From positions 53,540,202-53,604,201 of the forward strand of contig CM055312.2 of assembly GCA_029255685.2 (NCBI GenBank): a DNA stretch of 64,000 bases, given 5' to 3'. This DNA comes from Silene conica. Taxonomy: Eukaryota; Streptophyta; Magnoliopsida; Caryophyllales; Caryophyllaceae. Below, piece by piece: positions 11,165 to 22,216 of the stretch. Position 1 is the first letter of the stretch, and every line of letters begins with the position of its first letter. Under the pieces are notes generated by a model. The model worked only from the letters and a program-made list of their open reading frames with translations. It was not told where the DNA came from and made no database searches. The translations under genes and the position numbers were made by a program.

Positions 11165-12177
11165 CCCGCACTTAGTCTTTCATTGAGAGAGTTCTTGTAC
11201 GCATTTTTCTTAAGCTTTTTTAGGGTTTTCTACTGTTTTGAATACTTAACACTTAGACTCAAAAACACTAAAAAATACTTTAATCTTATTTTTAGATCTT
11301 TACTTAATCTTTCTTTATTAGTTAATCTCTCTAGAGGATTCTCCTTGGGTTTGTTTTTAAGCAATTGTAGTGGATTATTTGGGTTGTATTTTTGGGGGAT
11401 TTGAAAGAATCCTTCAACTTGTCATCCAAGTCATTTCCTTTTCCTTAGTTGATGGTATAATCTTCTTCATCTTTACTTTATCTTTGCATTTCCTTTAAGT
11501 TTGCTTGTTTAATTGTCTACTCTTACTTAATCCAACATGTCTAGCAATTCCTCATCATTTGTTTACATATTTATGTTAGCCATGTGTGAGTAGTTCCCCT
11601 CCTAGGGTTAGGGGTGTGCTTTGGTTTGTTGATAGCTATGAATCTTGTTTAGGGTTAATATTTGGTTCTCTTCTTTGCTAGGTTTTCATTTATGCATGTT
11701 ACATGTTTGATGAAATGTCTCAACGACGGTTGGACATGATTTTCATTGTTGTTGGCCTTTGATGATAGTCTAGGGCTTTCATGGACATGTACGTATGTTA
11801 GGTTGGCCTTATTTGTAGCGAAAGCTAGGATAGGGATCGACTTTAGGTGAGTCAAATCGATAGACGAGACAAACCTAGGCCTAGTATAGTGGAGACCTTA
11901 GATTCCCTTGCATGATTCGTTACCAACCTACCTTAGTACCCCCGACACCTTAGTATCTTTTATTCATCGATTTCATCTTGACATTTTTGCTTTAATTTAT
12001 CTTTAGTAGTTGTTAATCAATCACAAACTTATTACCCAACTCGAGCTCGAACTAGAACTTAAATATACAACTTCCCCACCGTCTTTTGGGTTCGACCCTA
12101 AATTATACTACTTAATTTGGGAGTTTATAAATTGTTTTTGGTGCCGGAATCGACGAAAAAATCCGGCCATCATGCCC

Positions 12178-12941
12178 TCGTAACATACTTTAAGTAAACA
12201 ACTTAGGATCTTCTCCTTCATCGAAACCTCCGTCTCCCAAGTAGCTTCCTCGACATTATGATTGGTCCATAAGACCTTCACGAGCGCGTTCTCCCCATTT
12301 CTGGTTTTTCTCACTCTTTTGTCAAGGATCTCCTTGGGTCGCTCCTCATAGGTCAACTGCTCATCGACCTCAATGACCTCATGATCAAGAACATGCGACG
12401 GATCACTGATATATCTCCTCAGTTGTGAAACATGGAACACATTATACACTCTGGCTAACTATGGAGGTAAAGCAAATCGATAAGCTACCTCACCAACTCG
12501 TACCAAGATCTCAAATGGCCCAATGAATTTCTGACTCAACTTGCCCCTCTTGCCAAATCGCATCACTCCTCGCATAGGCGACACCTTCAGCAAAAAATGT
12601 CTCTCCTCATTAAAGGTAATGTCACTTCTCTTCAGATCAGTATAACTCTTTTGTCTATCCTGGGCAGCTGTCATCTTCTGACGAATCACTTGGACTTGCG
12701 CTATCATCTCCTGGATCATCTCAGGTCCCAATGTCACCACATCAGCTCTATCGTCCCAACAAACTAGACTCCTACACTTCCTCCCATACAATACCTCAAA
12801 AAGAGCCATCCCAATGTTAGTATGGTAGCTGTTGTTGTACGAAAACTCTATCAAGTCAAGTCGGTCCTCCCAAGATCCTCCAAACTCTAGTACACAAGCT
12901 CTCAGCATATCCTCCAGTGTCTGAATAGTCCGCCCAGTCTG
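12178..12941 (-). pseudogene. Chromovirus integrase C-terminus and chromodomain, broken
   Basis: Read on the minus strand from 12941, the frame gives RTIQTLEDM, FGGSWEDR, FSYNNSYH, YGRKCRS, then KFIGPFEIL and, after an in-frame stop near 12459, VYNVFHVSQL and a chromodomain-like end (EILDKRVRK, VKVLWTNHN, VEEATWE). It is closely similar to the copy at 269-1308. The normal end is lost by a frame change (the LSCLLK region), after which the reading enters the solo LTR. The upstream part of integrase is missing because copia element E starts at 12942, inside the GQTERT region. It is not functional. Confidence 0.9.
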
Positions 12942-14153
12942 TGTTGGATTAAGTGTCCTCCACAATAGTGCGATCACGTCAATGTTTTGAATCATTGACA
13001 AATCTCTATAAAAGAATATTCATGGGATGATTCTTTATCATAGTCAACTGGTCAACATTAATCGGTAATGATTGGCTTGCTAGAGTTTGACATTACTGTC
13101 GTAATGACGGTGGTGACCAGTTGATCCCTTTAGGTCACACCTATAGGACAATTCTCTTAATGGTAAATGAAATGACTGTATATTGATACGAGTCAGTTCA
13201 ATTCTAGTTCGTAAAGAATGAGAAGAACAATTATAATAGGATTATAAATTGTAATATTTTAGTGATCGAAATGTCGTCACTAATATCAACATGTTTATGA
13301 AACATAATTACTCGAATGAATTATTTCAAACTACAATTGTTGTGGCCAGAAATTGATTAATTAGATGTTAGTAATTATTTAAATTACTAATTTTATGAAT
13401 GAGTATTTAAATAGTTAGATTACAAATTTCGTAAAATAATATGATTAATGTAATCGTTAGATAACATATCAATGTGTGTTGTATGTTAGTCCATGCGGCT
13501 ATATGGACCGAGTGTGACACTCACCACATACATACATTATACATATTATCACATTATAAGATAATGTGTTAATAAACATAATGAAACATCGAATGAATGA
13601 GATAGCACAAGTGGGAAACATTTGAAGGGTTTGAGGTGCCAAGGATTGGGCACACTACCCTACCCCATCCGGCCACTCTTTTGAGAAGAACAAAAGATGG
13701 CTTTGTTCCCTTTACTCATATTCATTCTTGTTGCATTAGGGTTTTTGTAGAGAGAAAAAGAAATAGAGTTGTTCACCCTTGCTCTCACAAAACCGTGCAT
13801 ATATACTCCTTATTTATCAAAGATAATAATTTGATAATGTTATGTAATAAGGACTAGTATTTTGTATTAGATTTCTAGCAAAACAAATACAAATATATTA
13901 AGAGTAGTGTGTCTTGGTGCATATCTTTTGGAGGTCGTCTCTTTGAAGGCTCAAGGATGATCATTCCCATATTGTTAGCTCAAGAACAAGTGAAGAATGA
14001 GTCTTCACTTGTGCCCTAATTACCGAGTAACACAATGTAAGGGTGAAATCGTATTCTTCCTTAATCTCGATTTATTTATGTTAAGCATGCATAAGTTCTT
14101 TGAGTTATTAGATAACCACAATAGTATGACTAAAATAAGGTTTAAAACCTACA
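12942..14153 (+). repeat. 5' LTR of copia element E
   Basis: It starts TGTTGGATTAAGTGTCC and ends ACCTACA two bases before a primer site. It interrupts the chromovirus integrase, with GTCTG immediately before it as the likely target duplication. The right-hand partner LTR is not intact in this window; a 49-bp LTR start resembling this one is at 53118-53166. The U3 contains the conserved stem module described separately. Confidence 0.85.
13043..13150. promoter_or_regulatory. Conserved U3 stem module, copy 1
   Basis: The outer stem pairs GTCAACTGGTC (13043-13053) with GACCAGTTGAT (13115-13125). The inner stem pairs CGGTAATG (13063-13070) with CATTACTG (13091-13098). TAGGT-CAC-ACCTA follows at 13131-13143. 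Copies 2 and 3 are at 49659-49763 and 53279-53394, in different LTR families, with compensating base changes. Confidence 0.7.
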
Positions 14154-14155
14154 AT

Positions 14156-14167
14156 TGGTATCGGAGC
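14156..14167 (+). promoter_or_regulatory. Primer binding site of element E
   Basis: TGGTATCGGAGC is the initiator-tRNA-Met complement with one change from TGGTATCAGAGC. It lies 2 bp after the LTR and would prime minus-strand DNA. Confidence 0.85.
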
Positions 14168-15944
14168 AAAGGTTGTTTGCATGCTTAATCGGTTATTGTT
14201 TTTCCGAGTTTTGAGACTTAAATAAAACTATAATTTTCGAGATCTATAAGATATATCACTCGACATTTTTGCATTTATATAATCTTGTCCTAAATTAAAT
14301 TTAGGTTATTTTGATAATTTATGGGATTTATATTGTTCATTATATATATTTTTAATCAATTTTATGCGTTTTAAGGGTAAAATCGTTTAAAATGGTTATA
14401 TATAGATAGAAAAAGTTTTTGACCTTGAATTTTTCATATGACCTCACATGAATATTTTACATATTCTATGTTAAATTTGGTACAAAATCAAGTTGCATAG
14501 CATGTTTTACGATTTTACTTGGTAAAAATCGTATTTAGAGGCATTTTGGTTAATAATATTTGATATTTCGAAATAAGTTCGAAAATTTTAACCAAAATTT
14601 TTGACATTATAAATATTAATGTAATATTTCAGAATGTTCAAGAAATTAAAATCCAAATTTCGATAATTATTGTAATTTATTTGGATTAATTACGTAAAAG
14701 TTATGTATTTCAAGGAATATATGAACAATAATAATAATTAAAATCTTAATTATAATCAAAATTATTAATGACTAATTTTGAATCCCAAAATGTGTTAGAA
14801 AGTTAATTAGAACATAAATTAATTTATGTTTTATTTTATGCAGTTTTTAAAGGGTTAAAAGTTGCAAAATCCCATAAAACCGGTTTATGTTTAACCTAAT
14901 AAAATCAATTAGGGCGATTTGGCATTAAAATGAACATGTTATATCATATTATATTGCGGCGTTTTTAGTATGAATGTCATATTTTTATTGTATACTTTTG
15001 AATTATGTAATTTATTCTAGTATGGCCTTAGATAATCGGTAATTCCCGTAATGTAAGGGGTTATTGATTCGGTTGTAATTTTGTGATCTCGTATCACTTT
15101 ATTTTATTTGGTTCTATTTTATATTGTATAAAGTAGATAGAAATATAAAATTGTAATTATTGTAATTTCGGAGTTCCCAAAGGCGTTGCATTCCCGGAAG
15201 GAGTCCAAGACGGTGTTGCTCAAGATGTGTGCTGAGAAGCCCTAGGGACCAAGGAGTTGGTTTCCGAATTGTAATTTTATTTATTTTTTCTTTTTAGGAA
15301 AGGCCAAACTAGGAATTTTATTTATTTCGCTTTGCATTTGTTTAATATGTTGCATGCATAGCCAAATCGCCATTAACATGACCTGCATATCGAGTTTCGA
15401 GTCCTCAACGTATCAATTTATTATCGATATTTCACCGACTTAGTTCACTTAAAAGGAGATAGATAATATTTGATAAGATCTCTTACGTATTAAATATTGA
15501 GACTTAGCCTTACCAAAGAAAAGAACTCATGAATCCTTTCTTCACAAGGAAGTGGGCTCGGCCATACCAGGGTACTAAACTTGTTACGTTGGATAAGTGG
15601 GGTAATATGATTACACTCATAGTATTTGGTTGATCTCAACGAAGGTATTCGTAACCGTAGTTGTAATAAGTTCGGGCTAAAGATAGAAATTAATGTAATT
15701 TTATCGACCGGGAATTCTAATGTAGAATCGATTAAATGTTAATCCACCGAATTATATTAACAAGGGATGAATCGGCTACACCGTGCCCGAATTGATATGG
15801 GTTTGGATCTCGGGATCATTTGCTTAATTGTGTAAGAGATCATTAAGTAAATGCTAAACTTGTTTAAATATGTTTAACAAGTATTTAAAATGATGAACGT
15901 TAATTGTTTTCCTTCGTTTCCGTTTTTGTAGTTACTTAACCGCA
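14168..15944 (+). other. Untranslated leader of element E
   Basis: About 1.8 kb of AT-rich sequence without a supported ORF lies between the primer site and the first ATG of the coding region. That is long for a copia leader, and it may include the remains of a missing gag region. Confidence 0.6.
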
Positions 15945-17147
15945 ATGGATTCATTCAACCCTATCACTATTGATTCTTGTCATAATATTTTTGACGATGT
16001 TTGCAACCAAAACAACATTGATACTACTAGAGAAGTTCATTTCGGAACGGGTCCGGATGGCAATGTTAACTTTATCACTTCTCTCCCACCTCCCAAAGGC
16101 CCACTTCTTGACACGGCTTATATTGATGAGCTAAACAAAGAATTGGATGCCTTGTACTTGAAAGAAAGGGCTTATGATCAAGCTAGTGGGAGTTCTAGCA
16201 AGAATGGTCTTGCAAAGATAAAGAAGAAGAAAAGAAAGTTACAAAAGGGGCGATGCCACTATTGTAGTGTCATGGGCCATTGGAAAAGGAATTGTCTTAA
16301 ATACTTACGACATATTCAAGAGGGTCTTGTAGTCCTGTTAGGTAATTCCAAAACTGAAATTTTTGTTATTGACATTAATTTTGCTTCCAACACAACATGG
16401 GTATTGGATACTGGTTGTGGTTCTCACCTTTGTAATCGTTTGCCGGGTTTAAGAGAAGTGGAGAAGATAGACAAGGGTGACATGGATCTCCGACTTGGAA
16501 ATGGAGCTCGGGTAGCGGCCACTTCAAAAGGAATTTGCACTCTTGCCTTATCAAGTGGATACGAGTTACATTTAAATAATTGTTATTATGTACCGTCTCT
16601 TTCCAAAAACATTATTTCCGTAGCAATGTTAGACATTGAAGGATATAGTTTTTCCATTAAGAACAATTGTTGTGTTATTTCTAAAAATGACATGGTCGTT
16701 GGCCATGCTTCGTCAGTTAATGGAATTTATGTTTTGGAAACTTCGAACTCGTCTCACGATGTCTATAACATTCAAACCAAAAGGATAAAGACAAATGACC
16801 CAAATGAATCCTATGTTTGGCATGGTCGACTTGGTCACATAAATGAAAATCGCATTAAAAGATTGGTAAAGACCAATATAATTAAACCATTAGATTATGA
16901 ATCATATGGTACATGCGAGGCTTGTCTTCTAGGAAAAATGTCTCGTAATCCCTTTAGTGGTAAAGGAACACGAGCTAGTGAGTTGTTAGGGCTCATACAT
17001 ACGAATGTATATGGACCACTAACAATCACCGCTAGGGGCAATTATGATTACTTCATTACCTTCACCAATGATTTGAGTAGATATGGGTATATCTACTTAA
17101 TGAAATACAAGAGTGAAGCGTTTAAGAAATTTAAGGAATTTCAAAAT
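15945..17147 (+). pseudogene. Copia polyprotein 5' part (zinc knuckle, protease, integrase start), truncated
   Basis: The frame opens MDSFNPITID and is uninterrupted for 401 residues until element A breaks it. It has a CCHC knuckle at residues 104-117 (CHYC, GHWKRNC), the protease motif WVLDTGCGSH (catalytic Asp near 155), and the pre-integrase HGRLGH with a CEAC zinc pair near 285-330. The integrase then starts. The usual large gag (UBN2-type) domain before the knuckle is absent; only about 100 residues precede it. Two positions usually Asp read Asn (HTNVYGP and FTNDLSRY), so integrase would probably be inactive. The residues after FKEFQN are antisense LTR of element A, not copia. Confidence 0.9.
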
Positions 17148-18409
17148 TGTAACACCCCCATTTATTTAAGGGCATGTACTAGGACTCCCCAGATAAATAA
17201 GGATGATACCATCTCGGTTTCCAGAGGCAGTAGATACAAAGGAAAGAACACAGTACTTTATTATATATGTTAAACCGAAAAGCAAGTTCTTACAACTGTC
17301 TTAAAAACTGTCTCATAAAAATAAAATACAACTCATGACAAAAGACTATAGTGATCTAGACTCTAGTCTGGACCAGATCCAAGCTCTCCCTTCCCTTAGC
17401 TCCCACAGTCTCAAGCACCTGTCAATCTGCTCCCCAACAAATTGGTTCATCACAGGTGATCACGAATACACAGGGTCAACCACGAGGTTGAGTAGAGGAA
17501 AAGTAAACAATTAAGCATTACTATAACTAGAAAGTCAATCATCTCCACTCCGAATCACAAGACCCATTATTTTCCACACCAATCACAAGACCCATTAACT
17601 CCGCACCAATCACAAGACCCATTAACTCCGCACCAATCACAAGACCCATTAACTCCGCACCAATCACAAGACCCATTCATCATCACCTCGTATCGTATCT
17701 CAGAATTATATAACCAACTACACAATATATCTATCATATGATAATATAAGATAAACATGGTTATCATCAAATAACAAACAGATTATTCATCATTATGCAC
17801 ACGGTATTCTCCCTACCTCAAATCGTAGCAGCGCGGTCAGTCACAATCTCGCTAGAAATGTTCCACGCGAAATTCGTTACCTAAACATGTATACATAACG
17901 AATTAATAAACTTCCGAAACCCCCTCAAACCGACTTATATTTACTATAAATAGACCATTCCATAATTGGAAAGTTTCCAAAAATAGAAACTTTCCCAAAG
18001 TAGAACTTTCACGCCTCATTAATTTCCCGACTCCTAACTTAACACGAAACAACAACCAAACATAAAAATGTTAAAATAATAACAACAATATTAATGATAC
18101 TACTACAACTAATAATAATAATAATAACAAACAAAAACGCAACAACCTTTGCTTGACACACGGTTTCAACCCTTCTACTCCCTTATTGCCGCGGCAACTC
18201 ACCCCCCACAACCACCAGGCGGCAACCCAGAACCTCCCTGAACACCTGTGACCACCAGCAGTAGGGTCGTCTGTCGCCGGCGAGGTGAACCAGACCCCTA
18301 AACTGACCTGGTTCCTCTCCCTGCCACCTAACCAGCTTGGTTTGCGCAGGCTGCCGACAACCCCACAATCCAAGCCACCATCTGCGACCACCACCAAAAC
18401 CACCCCCTG
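17148..18409 (-). repeat. Element A 3' LTR, distal part
   Basis: On the plus strand it runs from TGTAACACCCCC to CCACCCCCTG, where element B begins. It contains a 27-bp repeat array of five units (about 17545-17680). It is homologous to the reverse complement of the LTR at 1445-5591. Confidence 0.9.
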
Positions 18410-20602
18410 TGTAACACCCCGATTTATTAAGGAGCCTTTAGCAAGACATCCTAAGTAAATTGAGCTGTTACCATCTCGGAATATCCGAGGCAGTGAATAA
18501 CAAAGTAAATCAAACCAAAGTACTTTATATAAAAACTGGTAAAATTTAAGCTTTGGTGTTACAGATACTACATAGCGGAATAAAAGTACAACTGATAACT
18601 ACAAAGTAGGTGATCTACATCCAAGTCGGTCCATTCCAAGTGCTCACGCCATCCCATGCTCCCACAGCACCATCTTTCCTGTCAAAACTGCTCCCCATTA
18701 CGGATCATCACAGGTGTCACACGAATACACAGGGTCAACCACGAGGTTGAGTAGAGGAAAAATAAATAACAAACACTATCATATATATATTGGGATCAAT
18801 CATCCCTTCTCCGCACCGATTCAACACCAAATAAACTCCGCACCGATCCAACGCCAAATAAACTCCGCACCGATCCAACGCCAATTAAACTCCGCACCGA
18901 TCACAAGACCCAGTATACTCCGCACCCATCACAAGACCCACTATACTCCGCACCAATCACAAGACCCAATATACTCCGCACCAATCACAAGACCCAATAT
19001 ACTCCGCTCCATATCACAAGACCCAATATTCATCACATCGTAGCGTATCACGGAATTAGGTAATTAAATAACACAATATACCAATCATAAGATAATAAGA
19101 TGAACACGGTTAACATCAAAAAATAAACAAATTACTCATCACCATGTACACAGTATTCCCCTACCTCAATTAGTAGGCGCGCAGATAAATCCAAGGCTTG
19201 CTAGAAATGTTCCACGCGAAACCCGCTACCTAAACACATATACTTAACGAATAATTAACCTTCCCGAACCCCATAACAACCAACACTTACTATAAATAGA
19301 AACCTTCCATAAATGGAAAGTTTCCATAAATGGAAACTTCTCAAAAATAGAAACTCCCATAACCCACTAATTTCCGACTCATAAACTTAACTAACTCAAA
19401 GCCACAACCAAAACCCGTAACCAAAAGTAAGAATATAATTATAATAAAATGTAATACGAAATAAATGCCAACAACTTTCGATTTGATTAAACCAACCATA
19501 GGAATAATAATAATAATAATAATAATAATAAGTCATAACAATAATAATAATAAGTAATAATAATAATAATAAAATTAACAAACATAACCGTGATGAACAA
19601 AACAGCCGTAACAACCCTACCCCCGCGACTTCAACCCACGGCCCATCCACGTACCACCACCTCGACCACCAGCACCCACTACCCTCCAACACCACCGACC
19701 ACCAACTACCACCAAAACACCACCGCACCTCTCGACACCCACTGGCGACTCCGACCAGAACCCTTAAACCCATACATGACACCCGCCTGAGTTCATACTG
19801 CCTGTGAACAGGCCAGAAAGGAACCCCAGCAACCACCCTAGCACCACCCACGACTCCTACCAACAAAACCTCCGACAACCCCTCTTTAAGACCACGGTGG
19901 TACCACTGCTTAGACCTCCCCCGAGTCGTCAGTAGCACCACCCCCAAACCACCTTCCTGACTCGACATCACAAACCCCCTGACCTCTACATTAAACCGTG
20001 ATGAACAGACCCAGAACCACTCCCTTTCGACGACTCCATAACCACCCTAGCCTAGTGACACCACCCCCATGACACGACCCTGACCACCACCAAAACCACC
20101 GTGCCCAACATGCCTGGTAACCTCGACTCTATGCTCATCGAACTGGACAGAAACAACACATGAACAACATGGTGAAAACAGAGGTTGCGCGCGGCTTACC
20201 TTTTTCACGGCCAAAACAAGGGTGTTTAGGGTGGTCCAACCTACTGTTCCGAGCTTCCTTTCTCTTCTCTCGTATGGCGGCTAAGATCTTGGGGTGGTGG
20301 TTGTGTGTAGGCTAGGGTAAAAAGAGGGTAAAACCTAATATGAACGACACAAGGAGGCTGCTGTGTAGTTGTGGTTTTTCTTAGGGTTTAGGGTTTAGTC
20401 GTGGGCTCTCTTTTGTGTTGTGCACACAAAGCGAGGCCCAACTCCGTCCCAGGTCTCACACGTCATGACGTCCCAAGATCAAACCCCACCATCAACCTCT
20501 ATTATAACAATTAAATAGAACACTTACAAAAACTAAGCGCGTTTAAGCACTATCGATAAATATAACCGCGCGCTAAAATATATAAAGATTCGGGGTATTA
20601 CA
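18410..20602 (-). repeat. Element B 3' LTR
   Basis: It is 2193 bp, TGTAACACCCCG to GGGTATTACA on the plus strand, and nearly identical to 30606-32767. It contains a tandem array (about 18808-19035), an AAT microsatellite (about 19504-19575) and the antisense TATA region near 18523-18531. The ORFs in it are translated low-complexity sequence. Confidence 0.92.
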
Positions 20603-20718
20603 GTCTTTCCCCTTTAAAATGAACTTCGTCCCGAAGTTCAACCACAGTCAAGTGATAACCAATCCCACTCAAAAGAACTTGAAACGCCGACATTAACAAA
20701 ACGTTAACCAAAACATTA
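20603..20718 (-). promoter_or_regulatory. Element B outer polypurine tract and hairpin
   Basis: In antisense this is hairpin GAACTTC-GGGAC-GAAGTTC, then TTTTAAAGGGGAAAGAC, directly abutting the LTR. Upstream (to 20718) it matches the 3' UTR of the chromovirus near 1370-1430 (GGTTAACGTTTTG), unlike the inner module at 22180. Confidence 0.8.
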
Positions 20719-22149
20719 CTTGGAATATGAATGACTCAAATATAAATGCCCAGGAAATATCAACACGCTAATATAGTAAATAACCTATTGTTGTTTTGTA
20801 AGGGGAATGCCAACTCTATAATGCTGCTCATGAACAGTTTTGCTTCCTTCTCAAAGGCTTCAGGGCTTCAGATGAACAATGCCAAGTCTGATATCTATTT
20901 TAATGGTATGAATGATGAACTGAAAACTGATATTCAAAGGGTCACTGGTTTTTGTGAAGGGAAAATGCCTTTTAGATACCTGGGTGTACCCATTCAGGCT
21001 GGTAAATTGAGCAAACAAGATTGTCACAGGCTTACAGAATGCATGGTTGCCAGAATACGAAGTTTAGGTGCGAAAAAGCTATCGTATGCAGGCAGGATTA
21101 CTCTTATAAATTCTGTCCTCAATACGCTTTATAGCTACTGGGCCTCCATGTTCATCCTCCCCAAAAGTATCATCAAACGGATTGAAGCAATCTGCAGAAT
21201 TTTTTTATGGGACAGTAGCAGTGAATACCATAGAGTCCCCTTGGTGGCCTGGGATAAAGTTACACTTCCAAAAACTGAAGGTGGGCTTGGAATTAAGAAA
21301 GCTGAACTATGGAATATTGCAGCTGTGGGAAAGCTAGTCAACTGGATCTACATAAAAGCTGATAGGCTCTGGGTAAGATGGGTACATCAAAATTACCTGA
21401 AACAGAAGGACTGGGGGTCTTATGAATATCCTGCAGACACACCATGGTCCTGGAAAAGCATATGTAAAGCCAAAAACTTGTTGAAACAGGGATACTCCAA
21501 TGAAAGATGGTCTTCTCATGTTCTTGGATATTCTGTTAAGAGAGGATACCAATGGCTACTCTCCCCTCAACCCTCCCCAAAATGGTATCAGATTGTCTGG
21601 AACCCATGGAATGTTCATAAGCATTCAATTGTCCTATGGCTGGTCTGTAATAATGGACTGAATGTCAAGAATAAACTCTTCCGATTTGGATGTACTCTGG
21701 ATGATACATGTTGTAGCTGTGGCAACATGTCTGAGACGATTGACCACCTCTTCATGAGTTGCCCCTATACCTGCAGAATCAGAAACTGTCTATCTCAATG
21801 GCTGAACAAACCCATCCCAACTGTTGAGCATATGACAACCCTGAACCCACATCAGAAGGACTGGAAAATTATGGCTATGGTGCTGAATGCTCTATACTAT
21901 CATATTTGGAGGCAAAGAAATGAGGCACGAATTCATGGACAGCTTCTTATACCTGCAAGGGTGGCAGATAACATCAAGCAAGAAGTTATGACTAGAGTAA
22001 AAATGCATACGGTTGCAAGATAGAGTTATATGTTGTTTAGTCTCCTTTAATTGTTTGTTAGAGTTGTATGTCGATGGCTTCCAAGTCTAGAAAACTTTGT
22101 ACATGATTTTTGTTCTATACTACTTCTCACATTTCATCAAAAAAAAAAA
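20719..22149 (+). mobile_element. 5'-truncated L1-type LINE
   Basis: It is the 3' part of a LINE on the plus strand that ends in a poly(A) run (22138-22152). AAACATTA at 20711-20718 recurs at 22150-22157 and is a plausible target duplication, although its leading As merge with the tail. The sequence on either side rejoins as gypsy 3' UTR and an LTR-end remnant. 5' truncation with a poly(A) tail is the usual LINE outcome. Confidence 0.85.
20746..22023 (+). pseudogene. LINE reverse transcriptase C-terminal half with zf-RVT domain
   Basis: A 425-residue open frame. Its start falls within the RT palm, so the frame is a fragment and not a start-to-stop protein. Readable motifs are ASGLQMNNAKSD, FRYLGVPIQ, YAGRITLINSVL, FLWDS and EGGLGIKK. 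The C-terminal zinc-binding region is CCSCGN...TIDHLFMSCPY. The position of the catalytic FADD box reads IVNN (HANIVNNLLLFC), so both catalytic Asp are Asn and the enzyme would be inactive. ORF1 and the endonuclease are missing. The long intact frame suggests a moderately young insertion. Confidence 0.92.
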
Positions 22150-22153
22150 AAAC

Positions 22154-22216
22154 ATTAAGGTAAAATACGGAGTATTACAGTCTTCCCTCCTTAGAATGAA
22201 CTTCGTCCCGAAGTTC
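22154..22216 (-). promoter_or_regulatory. Element B inner polypurine module with LTR-end remnant
   Basis: AAAATACGGAGTATTACA (about 22162-22179) looks like the end of an LTR in antisense. It is followed by the tract CTTCCCTCCTTAG and the hairpin GAACTTC-GTCCC-GAAGTTC (22198-22216). This is a second 3'-end module inside the element, beyond the outer one at 20603. Element A has the same double arrangement. Confidence 0.8.

Larger units (their letters stand above)
10474..12172 (+). mobile_element. Solo LTR of an unrelated gypsy family
   Basis: A 1699-bp unit with ends TGATG...CATCA is flanked by the 5-bp duplication TGCCC (10469-10473 and 12173-12177). There is no polypurine tract, primer site or coding sequence, so it is a solo LTR left by LTR-LTR recombination. 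Flanking sequence on both sides is the 3' UTR of the minus-strand chromovirus and rejoins cleanly. The promoter sits mid-LTR, with a GC-rich palindrome array upstream. The overall layout resembles Tat/Athila-type LTRs, but that assignment is an inference. The long ORFs in the palindrome array are compositional artefacts. Confidence 0.88.

Noticed and set aside
10611..11404. Pro/Gly-rich ORFs on both strands in the solo LTR
   Set aside because: They arise from the palindromic CCGGCTGG units; overlapping open frames on both strands show that composition, not coding, keeps them open.
13100..13150. tRNA-like fold in the copia U3 module
   Set aside because: No anticodon arm of proper length and no A/B box match; the stem arrangement is not tRNA-like.
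17545..17680. Possible CRISPR-like array, because of regular short repeats
   Set aside because: There are no unique spacers, repeats are directly contiguous, and the context is a plant LTR.
19396..19971. 191-residue minus ORF, also 31628-32140, 18071-18403 and 9040-9384
   Set aside because: LTR sequence. The B copies stay open partly because the two LTRs are recent duplicates, and there are no domains.
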